This document shows positions 1-13,300 of a stretch of 64,000 nucleotides of DNA, in pieces (the first letter of the stretch is position 1; each line of letters begins with the position of its first letter). Source of the DNA: Patiria pectinifera. Lineage: Eukaryota > Echinodermata > Asteroidea > Valvatida > Asterinidae. The stretch covers positions 1,937,770-2,001,769 of the forward strand of contig CM057142.1 of NCBI GenBank assembly GCA_029964075.1, in the 5' to 3' direction. Both the position numbers and the translations under genes were made by a program. The notes beneath the pieces are model-generated. The model was not told where the DNA came from. It saw only the letters and a program-made list of their open reading frames with translations, and ran no database searches.

Positions 1-1202
1 AAAGGTAGGCAGTTTCCATTGGACTGTTGGGCCAAGTGAAAAAAAACCACTTTCTCATGCCCGCCCGCTTTCTTTATTCACGGCCGCCTCTTTTCTTTTT
101 TAAATCAATCATTTGCAATGTATTGTAGTATTTTTATGTTCTTCCAGCAAATTTGCAGCTATGTATGGAAGTTTAGAATCTGTTTTTAAGGCATGATGGC
201 TCATTTAGACATACATGTACATGTACATGTAAAAGTAACAGCAAAAGAGTCAAGAAACTGGAAGAATCCACCTTGGAAAATCTGCCATCTTGAAAAAAGA
301 AAAAAAAAAAAGAAGGGCCTCCTCCCATTTTTAAAAAGTCTGGACGAGAAACAATTGTTTTAACTTGGCCTAATAATCTGGGTATTTTTTTGTTCATTTG
401 TTACGGCTGATGTAATGTGTTGTATTCAGCAGACTGCACACATTGCTGTTGTATTCTGTTCATTTCAACAAGGTGCCAGACTAGTTGCTGAACGGCATTT
501 CCATGGAATTGTGAACCTCAATTAAAATATTTATAGAAATCAAATTGCCACAAATGTAAATCATTTTCAAGCTTATTATCTGTATTTTATTGAAATATTG
601 TATTATCTGACAATGTTCAACGGTACAGCTGTTAGGTTTAACTGAAAAAAATTACTAAGTACACCGAAAAATCAATATGTAGTCTGAGTACATTCCGCCA
701 CCATTGTGTTTCGAGGAAATTTCTACTACAGCAAAAAAAGTTGGATGAATAATTACTTTTTCAAATCATTGTAGTAACAAACTGATACGTTTAATCCAAA
801 TTAAAATCCACTTTTTGATTCTAACCTTTATTATGCACACTGTTGAATTGTCCAAAATGTAAGCCCGACACCGAACAATTCCAAGAAATGGTTATAGCCA
901 AATGATCATCATGTTGGATGCAACAGATTAGAACTAATAGATCAACAAAATCCAGGCCCACTCATTGATTTTGTTTTATTAAGAGCGGCAAGGGTTAATC
1001 AGTGTAATTCAGATTATTGACATGCAGTAATGCTTGTTACTGTCTGAAAATGATTAAAACGGTTGATATGATAAAATCGACCTATTGCAGTAGAATCGCG
1101 GTAGAATCACGTTAGAAGCGCGTCAACGCAGCTTGTGAAATATGGTCCAATTATTGTATATTTATTCTGGGTTGTAAAAATGTTCTTCTTTTTTATAAAC
1201 AG
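1..1202. other. TANGO1 intron, 5' edge of window
   Basis: AT-rich intron with a short ACATGT microsatellite near 210-230 and an A-rich tract near 295-312. No exon, RNA gene or transposon end was recognised. Confidence 0.5.
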
Positions 1203-1307
1203 TCATCCAGTGAGCCTGCAAAGCGAGGTTTTCTCAACCAAGATGTTGTGATGGAGGAGGAGGTTTTTAACAACAATCCCACAATCAAAGTGGGAATCCA
1301 CATCGAG
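1203..1307 (+). CDS. mia3: TANGO1 exon: end of lumenal SH3-like (MOTH) domain
   Basis: Thirty-five codons, phase 0 at both ends. The residues GFLNQDVVMEEEVF followed by PTIKVGIHIE align by eye with the last strands of the MIA/Otoraplin/TANGO1 SH3-like fold (human MIA: GYFPSSIVRED, then KVDVKT). This domain sits in the ER lumen next to the signal peptide and takes part in cargo or chaperone recognition. The acceptor follows a T-rich tract and the donor is GAG|GTAATG. The rest of the domain must be encoded before position 1. The opening bases AAAG|GTAGGC could be the donor of the previous exon, but there is too little sequence to tell. Confidence 0.7.
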
Positions 1308-4300
1308 GTAATGTATTGAAAAGAAGAATATTCATCTTAAAAACGCTTTGTATGATCACTGTGATAGTGGTGCTTAAATATGTGTATCATTGTGTATCTC
1401 ATAAATCATTCGATACCAGCCCAGCCCCTTGTTCATTGTTGATAGATTGTAATTCACCATATTTTTCAATTAAGTTGAGAATTGGTCAATATCATAATAT
1501 GGATTTAGTAAACCTAAGAACTTTATCAATCAAAATTTCAAATCAGCCCAGAGTAGCCAGTCTGAAGTTGTTTCTTCAACATTGAGTAGAGAAAACTGAT
1601 ATGTGTTCCATAACTGATATCTCTGTAAAATCTGATTTCTTGCTATTAATGAATATTGTTTCTTAAATTTAATTTAACGTTTCATACTGAGACCATCAAA
1701 AAGAAAAAATGCCAACATTTAAAATTTCTTAATGTGTCTGATACATGTAAAGGAGATCAGTATAAACTACAAGAATGACTTCCCTTGTTCTACTTTTCAT
1801 GGTTTACATATTTTTTCCCTGCAGGAATCGAGGAATGATCCTTCCCAACCCGCAAGCCACGCGTCTGCCAACAATCCCGACCCCAAACAAGACAATCTAG
1901 GTATGTCTCAGACATTGCTACCCGATGGGACTGAAAACACACATACAGATCCTTTCATAGAAAGTGCAGTCCCTGTCAACGATAATGTAGCTGAAACAGT
2001 AACAAAACCCCACCCAGCCGGGCAGAAAGATGACACAAAACCACTTACCAACCCTGATCTGAAATCAGGAATGGACACAGTGACACTAACAGAAACACAC
2101 AATATACCAGACAGTAATTCACAAGCTCATACAGATCATCATCTGAAACCTGCCACAGATACTAGTAAGCCCACAGACTTGCAGCATAAACAAAACTCTA
2201 AATCACATACAAACACAGAAAAACTGAACCATTTCGAGACAAATAGAGGCATACATACTGATCAACATCACAAAGTTCACAGTGAACCAACAGACCAGAG
2301 AGACCCTCATTTTCAAACAATAAAAGACGCAGACAAACCTACTGACTCCGTCCAGAAATCTAACAGAGAGTCAAAACCAGATAAAGACCCAATGGTAGAA
2401 ACAGTAACAGACACTGACAAACAGCCTGACACACAACACAAGGTAGAGAGAGTGCCAAAACCCAAGACAGACCCTCACGTGCAAGACATTGCTAAACAGC
2501 CTGACCCACACTTCAAAGAAGAGAGTAAGGCAAAACCCCAGGCAGACTCTAAGGTTGAAACAGTAACAGACACTGACAAACAGCCTGACACACACTACAA
2601 GGTAGAGAGAGTGCCAAAACCCAAGACAGACCCTCACATGCAAGACATTGCTAAACACCCTGACCCACACTTCAAAGAAGAGACTAAGGCAAAACCCCAG
2701 GCAGTCTCTCAGGTTAAAACAGTAGCAGACACCGACAAACGTACAGATACACACTTCAGGGTAGACGGAGGTGCAACACCGCAAACAGACCCTCATACTA
2801 CAGTTGCCAACAAGCAGGGAGACACCACACACCACAAAGAAGACAGTGGGACAACTCCACATACAAACCCTGGTACAAAACAAGACCCCAACAGACAGGC
2901 AGATACACTGCCCAGAGTGTTCAGTGGAACAAAGCCACATACAGAAACTCGGTCACAAAAGATGACAAATACTGACAGACGCAAAGAGACACACGATGTT
3001 GACAGTGCGGCAACGCCACAAAGAATCCAAAATACACAACCAGTAACAGGAACCAGCGAACATGCCGACACAGACCACAAAATAGAAAGTGCAGCCACAC
3101 CACTTACTGACCCTCATGCAAACATAGTGACAGACACTAACAAACATGCACCTACACCACACAGTGGTAACCCCAATACAGACCCTCAGTCACCAACAGT
3201 GACAAACACTGACAGAGACATGAACACACATCCCAAAGCAGATCCTAGTGCAGACCCCCACAAAAACAAACACTCAGAAACATACCATCAGGCTGAGAGT
3301 GGGGTGACACCACATGAAGACCCCCAGGTAAAACAAGTGCCAAATGCACAGCAACATAATGAAATACACCACGAAGTAGTAGACAAGACAAAACCAGCCA
3401 GTACTGAAACTATTGTACACAGAAATCTTGACTCTGCAGTGAAGGACAACAGCCAAAGGCAATCAAGTGTAGATCCAGAAGATACCCATGATGCTGGTGA
3501 TATGTCAGAAACTCATATCTACTCTCTAAACAGCCCACAGACTCTTGCAGACTCATCTACTAAATCTATATCATCTACTAAATCTAATGCAAGTGAAAAC
3601 AAGATCGTACAATCAGATAGTAAACATCACATGGAAAGCCACGGAGTACCGGTTCCTGCACATTCAAACACAGTCAGCTCTAACACAAATACACCCTCTG
3701 GTATAGTAACAGCCAGTGATAAACCAGATAAACCACTATCTTCCAAAGTCGAACCATCCATGGAAGCATCTTTTTCAAACCCAAAAGATCGCACTAAGGT
3801 TGTCACCACCCCAGAAACTCAAACTGGGAGAATAATTCAAGACACCAGATTGACAGAGGCTGATAAAGTTGGAGATGATTCCAAAGAAGTCCCTCCAACT
3901 GACTTGGATGCAATTACAAGTCAAGCAGCTAATGAAAAACTAACCTCCAAAGCACAGCCTCCTTCAGGATCTCCCAAGATAACTCCAAAGTCTGAGGATT
4001 CCAGCAATCCCGAAACACCATCCAAGACTGAAACAGAAGATAACAGTCGTAAGCATCTGAAGCAAAATCCTGAGGCAGTTTTTGAAGAAGCACCTATCAG
4101 TAACACTGACAAATCAGCTTCTACAGAAGAACCAACGGCAAAAAGTACAATGTCAAAGCAGAAACCACTCCCAGAAGATGCTGTTAAACCAGAAAAACAC
4201 TCTGAGAGCAGAAGGTCAGATACAAAAGTGCCCCACATTATTGGAAATGGTGAGGCTCTAAAACAAATCCAGCCAGATAACTTTAAAAAAGTTTCTGTTG

Positions 4301-7300
4301 GCACACCTGATTCAAGCATCGAGCCAACAAAAATACAGCAAAACAGGCCTGAAGATACCAAAGCTGAAACACAAACTGTAAGAAGTATTCCAGATGACAC
4401 GGCATCTGAAACTGGAAAAAGTGTTGAGGATTTGGAAGAGAAGCCATCAAGTGGTTCTATTAGATATACCGGTAACAGTGGAGCAGCTGTCAATAAGCCA
4501 GCTTCTGGAGAGGAGCCTCTGGCTAAAGCACCTGAGACAGTCCCCTCAGTGGATTCTATCGAACAAGGAACTCAAGCTAGCAACACAGTTCAACATTCCA
4601 AAGTGTCAGAACCCGATATATCAACTTTACCAGCTCACTCTGAACAAGTTCGCACAGACAGTGATTCATCCTCGGACAGATATACCTTGAAAATTACACC
4701 CCTACCAGAAACGTCTTCATCAAATAAGAAACCTCACATAGAACAGCATATAACTTCTGAAACACTAGGCCAGAATACCATTCCAGGGGATGATTCAGAC
4801 TCTGAAAATGTGGTTGGAGGCTCTAGGCAAAGCAAACCAGACCAACCTAAGACAGAATCTGTTGTTAGTGATGTAGCCCAGGACAAACATGTTTCTCGGT
4901 CGGTTGGTGGTACAGAATCTTCGGTTACCGGCAGCGAGCCTAGACATAATTTACCAGATGACAAAGTGTCTGACTCTGGTAAGCCTGAGGAACACATCGA
5001 GCAAGTCCCTCATGATAAACCTCAACCAAAGGCTGTCAGTAATAGCAAAACAGATGCTGACAGTCCATCATCAACCTTCCCAAGACATGAATCCCAAGAC
5101 AATGAAGAGGAACTCAGTGATGAGATGAAAGCACTCCTGGCATACAAGATTAAGCCGAAATCTAAACGACCGCGTGTGGTTCACGATGTCGTCAATGACG
5201 AGGAAGATTTCCTGGGTGGTATTTTTAGTGCCCGGGAACATCAAATGAAACGCTCAGACGACACCACAAAAGATGACAAATCAGATGAAGAATCCAGGAA
5301 GCGCTTGAAAGCCACGCATCGCAAAGGAGACAAGACGGATGAAGAGGGCAATGACTTGGATCGAGCAGAGAAGGTACAACCTCTCGGAGACTTGAACTAC
5401 AGCCCGCGGAAGATAGAGATCGACTGGATGTTATTTGAACAGCAGCGCATCACTGCTTCCATACCAGATAAAGAGAAGGAGAGAGTCTTGGAGAGGAAGA
5501 GGAGACAGAGGCGTATTGAGACTGAGTTGGAAGTCAGAGAGCATGATGACCAGATGCGAGGTGACTACGGAGAAATCAGTGTAGAAGAGAAAGAGGAAGA
5601 AAAGGAAGATCAGAGTAAAGAGGAAAAGGAGGTACGGTCAGACAAGAATGAGTACGGGACAATGATGCTTTCCAACTATAAGAGTCCTGGGAAGAGTCAA
5701 GAGGATGATATTCTCAGCAAAGAGATGAGAGGTGATCGTCAACAAACTGATTCTGAGGGAGGAAGCGTCTTGACGGCTGATGCCGGCTCTTCGAGTCCCC
5801 CAAGATGGGATCACTTTAGCAAAGGAATTGATGATGAAGACTTAACATCAGAGGAACTGGTTGGGTCAACCGGTAGGACTGTCACAAAGTCCAAGCCAAA
5901 GGCAGTTATAGGCAAGAGGAAAGGTTCAAATGAGGAGACTGAGGACAGAAATCAAGGTACTGTAAACATCTCAATGGAGTCTTGCATGCACTGAGGAATG
6001 GCATCATCATCATCTTACAAGTAATGCATCATTAACCTACACATGTACATGTAATGACCCCAAGCCCTTGACTCTGTCATTCACAGCAATAAAACTCCAA
6101 TCCCTTCGCTGCCATCTTATTGATATTGAGGTATTCAAATTTGAAAGCATACGTAACATGCACTGTTACTTAAATAACTAGAAGTTTACCGCTGAGCTTA
6201 AAACACCATTTGCCACATGTTTCATATGTTCAACAATACTCTAGCTACCTGTATATTAAACAAATATCACATGTTTTCCTTCAAAATTCTAGAAACATAC
6301 CAGGAATGCTGTAAATGTTGTTGTTTAAAAAATACTTTACATGGGGAATTTTAAACTATCAAGCAAGATAGCCCTGTGTCGTTTTAACCCTCTTAGTGGG
6401 AAGTTAATTTTCAGAGCAATATACATGTATGTTAAACCCTACAAAACCCAGCAGGTCAATTTCAAGTGAAGGGGTACGAACTGTTAAAGTAACCATGTCA
6501 CACAGAGAGTCACTGCACACACAAAAACAGCACTGCTGAGAACGGTTAAGTGTTACCGAATCTGCCTGCTTGATCTGAGCTTAACCACACAAAGAAATTG
6601 TTAAGGGATTTGAAGTGTTCTCCATACTCCACAGAAGATTACCTCAAAAGGAATTTGAAGTGTGGATTCTAACTCTGTGGGCAAAAGTGGTTCTGCAGAA
6701 CTTGAAGGGTTGTGAAGTGCAGAAGACTAGGAGAGACAAATTATAATTTATGACATACATTATACATGTAGATGTACATTTGTGTACCTCCTCATTTTCA
6801 CCATCTGCTTTGAATGTTTATCTTTTTTCTCTGAAACAGGTATTGGTTCAATTCATTGGTCTCTTTTTATTGTATTGAATGATTAAGTTACACGTATATT
6901 CCCTTCACTGATTCTTTTAATATCGAAATGGCAAGATAAAAGTGATAATTAAATGACATCATAATTTGAACTAGGACATTGATTCATTTTACTTGTAAAT
7001 CCATGTGTTCTAATAAGGATGTTTAATTTTGTTTTGTGTTTATTAACTACAAATTAAAACAGGTGCAATATTGCTTGACCAAAGTGGAACGGAAGCACAA
7101 ACGCATACAGTGCCAACTGCATGGCAAGATCAGCAAGGCGCCAGACTACTTAACGCAGTTGACAATGTTGGTTGGCTCAGTAGATATCAAAGTGACGGAC
7201 ACCCTTCTGGGCTGCCAAGGGAAAGACATTCTGATTTCAGCCAGTGTCCGACATTGGATGATTCCACAGTTGATGAAGAGAAGAAAATATCCAATATTTG

Positions 7301-10300
7301 TCCACTTCAAAGTTGGCTACAGAGTTCACTGATCTCAGTTGTTCAGACATCTCCGAAGTTTCAGAAGTGTTTTGAAGATGACATTTACTCCAATGAAACT
7401 TGCCACATTTTGGTTGATGGTTACTCAAATGTAGATGCCAAAGAGTCCGAAGAGCAGGTACTGGGCAGGACAGAAGCAACATTCTTGATGAGGTGCCATC
7501 CTTCGCAGAACCCTCTTCAAGATTTCTTGAATCTCATCGGAATTAGCTTAAGTCAGTGCACGGTCAATGATGCTCTGTCCAACACTGAAGAACGGTTTGC
7601 TGATGTTGATGACAAGATTGCAAAGTGTGAGGATGAGGACACACGGGTCAAAGGTCACAAGGAGGTTAAAGACAAAGACAGAGAGGTTGCGTTAGCTGAT
7701 AATGCATCAGATCCTACTGGATCCTTACAATCACTGACTCTATCACATGTACTCGTGGACGTATTTGAGTTTGAAAGTATGAATCAGTGTTTTGATGAAG
7801 ATAAAGTTTTGAATAACAATAACAAAACTAATGAAGATAAAGATCTTGGAAACAACTATGTGCCGTTGCACAAAGACAGAGCACGTTACTCAGTAAAACC
7901 ATTCACATATGCCCCCATTTCTGATTCAAATCGGTGTTTTCATGAGACAGAGCACACCCCCGTGGCAAAAGATTTGACCACAACCCAGAGTATCAAGCAA
8001 TGTAAACTGACAGAACGTTACAATTTCCTGAGATGTTTGCTTGCTCTTGATGCATGTTTGTTGAGACCAGTACTGGGTGTTAAAAGTGTTAGTACTAGCG
8101 GTTTGTGTTTTGTGAGTGATTATTACCCATTCCTGAAGTTGTTCAGCATGAGTCATGTGTGTCTGTCTAACATCACTCTAACTGACAAGAATGAGAGGTC
8201 AATCTGCGCCTTGGAAGAACGCTACTCCTTTCTCTACTTCAGCAAGGAACAGCAAGAATGTCCTGTAGTATCCTCTGTTGTCAAGAGCTCAAACAAATAT
8301 CAATCGGATTTTAAGGAGAAAAGGTTGTGTACAATGAAAGAACATTTTCATTTTCTCAGTTTGGGTCAAAATCGTACTAATGCATACATTGTATCACATG
8401 CAGAGGATGGTCCGTTGGAACTTACCAAAGCCAAAAACAGGAAATGCTACCTTCGTGTACGTCACCAATGGCTAAATGGATACTGGCGTAAACATTCCAA
8501 CCCCATGTGTGATAGAAGAACTTCCACTACAGCGAGAAATACAACACAGAAGTGTCAGCCTCGTGATTACTACGATTGGTTGAGGTTTAATGCCAAGAGA
8601 CGGACTCAAAACTGCTGTCCGACAGCAGATCAAGAGGATAAGCTGGGATTGGCAGAAAGTTCATTCAGTAAACAGAGGAGGTTTAGAAGAGTCAAAAGTC
8701 AAAAGTGCAACCTCAGGATGCAATATCGTTGGCTGTTTGCAGGTAGTTGCAGGGGAACCTGCCCCATACATCTGAAAGATCGGTCTGTGAAAGAGAATCC
8801 CAAACCACCCGGATCTAGGAGTAAAAGACAGTGCCTGCCACACGACTACCATCATTGGCTGCAACCCTCTAACAGTCAAAAATTACCACAGTGTTCACTA
8901 AAGAAAATCAACTCTCAACTTAATCTGCAGACAGGCAGGTGTCTGGTGCAAGATTACCACACATGGTTACGGAGATCAGATGGTTACTGTCAAAAGCATT
9001 TGGTTAAAGAACATCCCCATCCACTGTTAAAAGGCAGACTTGGAAAGTGCAGACTTCAAGCCCACCACCATTGGTTGTTCCCCCTGACTAGACTCTCCTT
9101 GCCGAAATGCAGGGCCAAGAAATCTATCACAACTCTGACTGTACCGCACAGGAGAAAGTGTCAACTGCAACATCGCTACTCTTGGCTCAAAAACTGGAAT
9201 AGATATCGTCACTGTTTACCTGCACAAGAAGTTTCCCTGCCACGAACTACATGTACAAGCAGAGTAAGAAAGTGCCAACTACGTGATCACTATGGATGGT
9301 TGTCTCACATCAAAATTCAACCAGTGCGGCAGTGCTTGCTGGAAAAATTCTACAAACAGCAAACTGTGAAAAAGGGCGGGAAATGTGTAATGCAAGATTA
9401 CTACAAATGGCTGAGAAACTTGAGAAGTTTCCAAAGGTACCAGCAATGCTATGCTGCATCGGGTGATCTGTTACCACCAACTACAAGCAGAGAAAGAAAG
9501 TGCCAACTACGTGATCACTATGGATGGCTGGCTCACATAAAAACACAATCCAAGCAGCACTGCATGCAGGAAAACTTCACCACTCAACAAACTGTGAAAA
9601 AAGAAGGCAGAAAGTGTTTATTGCAAGATTACTACAGATGGCTGAGAAACTTGGAGAGTTTGAGCAAGTTTCAGCAATGTGATGCTGCACCAGATGTTCT
9701 GCTGCCACCAACTACAAGCAGAGTGAGAAAGTGCCAACTACGTGATCACTGTAGATGGTTGGCTCACATCAAAATACAACCAGTGCGGCAGTGCTTGCTG
9801 GAAAAATGCTACAAACAGCAAACTGTTAGGAAGGGCAGAAAATGTGTTATGCAAGATTACTACAAGTGGCTCATAAACTTGAAAAGTTTTCAAAGGTACC
9901 AGCAATGCTATGCTGCATCGGGTGTTCTGTTTCCACCAACTACAAGCAGAGAAAGAAAGTGCCAACTACGTGATCACTATGGATGGCTGGCTTACATAAA
10001 AACACAACCCAAGCAGCACTGCTTGCCGGAAAAATTTCCCAAACAGCAAACTGTGAAAAAAGAAGGCAGAAAGTGTTTATTACAAGATTACTACAAATGG
10101 CTTAGAAACTTGAGGAGTTTGTGCAAGTATCAGCGATGTGATGCTGCACCGGATGTTCTGTTGCCACGAACTACAAGCAGAGAAAGAAAGTGCCAACTAC
10201 GTGATCACTATGGATGGTTGTCTCATATCAAAATACAACCAGTGCGGCAGTGCATGCTGGAAAACTTCTACAGACAGCAAACTGTGAGAAAGGGCGGGAA

Positions 10301-13300
10301 ATGTGTAATGCAAGATTACTACAAGTGGCTGAGAAACTTGAGAAGTTTGCATAGGCACCAACTATGCTATGCTGCATCGGCTGATCTGTTACCACCAACT
10401 ACAAGCAGAGAAAGAAAGTGCCAGCTACGTGATCACTATGGATGGCTGGCTCACATTGAAACTCAACCCATGCAGCGGTGCTTACTGGAAAAATTGCCCA
10501 CACAGCAAACTGTGAAAAAAGAAGGCAGAAAGTGTTTATTGCAAGATTACTACAGATGGCTGAGAAACTTGGAGAGTTTGAGCAAGTTTCAGCAATGCTA
10601 TGCTGCACAGGATGTTCGGTTGCCACCAACTACAAGCAGAGTAAGAAAGTGCCAACTACGTGATCACTATGGATGGTTGTCTCACATCAAAATTCAACCA
10701 GTGCGGCAGTGCCTGCTGGAAAAATTCTACAGACAGAAAACTGTGAGAAATGGCAGGAAATGTGTAATGCAAGATTACTACAAATGGCTCAGAAACTTGA
10801 GGAGTTTGCGAAGGTACCAACTATGCTATGCTGCACAGGATGTTCTGTTGCCTCCAACTACAAGCAGAATAGGAAAGTGCCAACTACGTGATCACTATGG
10901 ATGGCTGGCTCACATAAAAACACAACCCAAGCAGCACTGCGTGCAGGAAAACTTCCCCACTCAACAAACTGTGAAAAAAGAAGGCAGAAAGTGTTTATTG
11001 CAAGATTACTACAGATGGCTGAGAAACTTGGGGAGTTTGAGCAAGTTTCAGCAATGTGATGCTGTACCAGATGTTCTGTTACCACGAACTACAATCAGAG
11101 TAGGAAAGTGCCAACTACGTGATCACTATGGATGGTTGGCTCATGTCAACATTCAACCAGTGCGGCAGTGCTTGGTGGAAAAATTCTACAAACTGCGAAC
11201 TGTGAGAAAGGGCGGGAAATGTGTAATGCAAGATTACTACAAGTGGCTCAGAAACTTGAGGAGTTTGCGAAGGTACCAGCAATGCTATGCTGTATTAGAT
11301 GATCTGTTACCACCAACTACAAGCAGAGAAAGAAAGTGCCAACTACGTGATCACTATGGATGGCTGGCTCACATAAAAACACAACCAGTGCGGCATTGCC
11401 GGCTGGAAAAATTCTACAAACAGCAAACCGTGAGGAAGGGCGGGAAATGTGTTATGCAAGATTACTACAAGTGGCTCAGAAACTTTAGAAGTTTGCAAAG
11501 GCACCAACTATGCTACGCTGCACCAGATGTTGTGTTGCCACCAACTACAAGCAGAGAAAGAAAGTGCCAACTACGCGATTACTATGGATGGCTGGCTCAC
11601 ATTAAAACTCAACCCATGCAGCACTGCTGGCCGGAAAAATTGCCCACACTGCAAACTGTGAAAAAAGAAGGCAGAAAATGTGTATTGCAAGATTACTACA
11701 AGTGGCTTAGAAATTTGAGGAGTTTGCAAAGGCACCAACAATGCTATGCAGCTCAAGATGTTATGTTGCCACCAACTACAAGAAGAGTTAGAAAGTGCCA
11801 ACTACGCGATCACTATGGATGGTTGTCTCATATCAAAATACAACCAGTGCGACAGTGCTTGCTGGAAAAATTCTACAAACAGCGAACTGTGAGAAAGGGC
11901 GGGAAATGTGTAATGCAAGATTACTACAAGTGGCTGAGAAACTTGACAGGTTTGCAAAAGCCCCAACTATGCTATGCTGCACCAGATGTTCAGTTGCCAC
12001 CAACTACAAGCAGAGAAAGAAAGTGCCAACTACACGATTACTATGGATGGCTGGCTCACATTAAAACTCAACCCATGCAGCGGTTCTTGCCGGAAAAATT
12101 GCCCACACTGCAAGAAAGCAGAAAATGTGTATTGCAAGATTACTACAAGTGGCTTGGAAATTTGAGGATTTTGCGGCGGTACCAGCAATGCTATGCTACA
12201 TCGGATGTTCTGTTGCCACCAACTACAAGCAGAGAAAGAAAGTGCCAACTACGTGATCACTATGGATGGTTGTCTCACATCAAAATTCAACCAGTGCGGC
12301 AGTGCTTGCTGGAAAAATTCTACAGACAGCTAACTGTGAGAAAGGATAGGAAATGTATAATGCAAGATTACTACAAGTGGCTCAGAAACTTGAGGAGTTT
12401 GCGGAGGTACCAGCAATGCTATGCTGCATCGGATGTTCTGTTGCCTCCAACTACAAGCAGAGAAAGAAAGTGCCAACTACGTGATCACTATGGATGGCTG
12501 GCTCACATAAAAACACAAACCATGCAGCACTGCTTGCAGGAAAACTTCACCACTCAACAAACTGAGAAAAAAGAAGACAGAAAGTGTTTATTGCAAGATT
12601 ACTACAGATGGCTGAGAAACTTGGAGAGTTTGAGCAAGTTTCAGCAATGTGATGCTGCACCAGATGTTCGGTTACCACGAACTACAATCAGAGTAGGAAA
12701 GTGCCAACTATCTGATCACTATGTATGGCTGGCTCACATAAAAACACAACCCATGCAGCACAGCTTGCGGAAAAACTTGCCCACACAGCAAATTTTGAAC
12801 AACAGTGGCAGAATGTGTTTATTACAAGATTACTACAAGTGGCTAGGAAACTTGAGGAGTTTGCGAAGGTACCAGCAATGCTATGCTACTTCGGATGTTC
12901 TGTTGCCGCCAACTACAAGCACAGTTAGAAAGTGTCAACTATGCGATCACTATGGATGGTTGTCTCACATCAAAATACAACCAATTCAGCAGTGCTTGCT
13001 CAAAAAATTCACAGTCAGAAAGGGCAAACTCAGAAAGTGTGTATTGCAGGATCACTACAAGTGGCTCAGATACTTGAGGAGTTTTCAGCAGTGTCACTCT
13101 GAAAAAGAACATCCTCAGACACCAACTGCAAGTGGAATAAGAAAGTGCCAACTACATGATTATCATCAATGGCTGCCCAACACGAGCAGATGGTCAGTTC
13201 AACAGTGCCTACTCAAAATGTCTGCCATACGGCCAGCAAGGAGGAAAAGCAGCAAGTGTCTGCTACATGATTACCACATATGGCTCAGGAGTCTTAGAAA

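Noticed and set aside
2371-2940. Long antisense reading frame over the acidic exon
   Set aside because: It arises because the repeated coding strand lacks antisense stops; its Val/Cys/Phe-rich text mirrors the ACA-rich repeats.
9273-13145. CRISPR-like regular repeat
   Set aside because: The repeats are contiguous coding units without unique spacers, in a eukaryotic spliced gene.
9027-13151. Series of antisense and shifted frames of 60-76 codons in the repeat array
   Set aside because: They recur with the 228-bp period and are shadows of the coding repeats.
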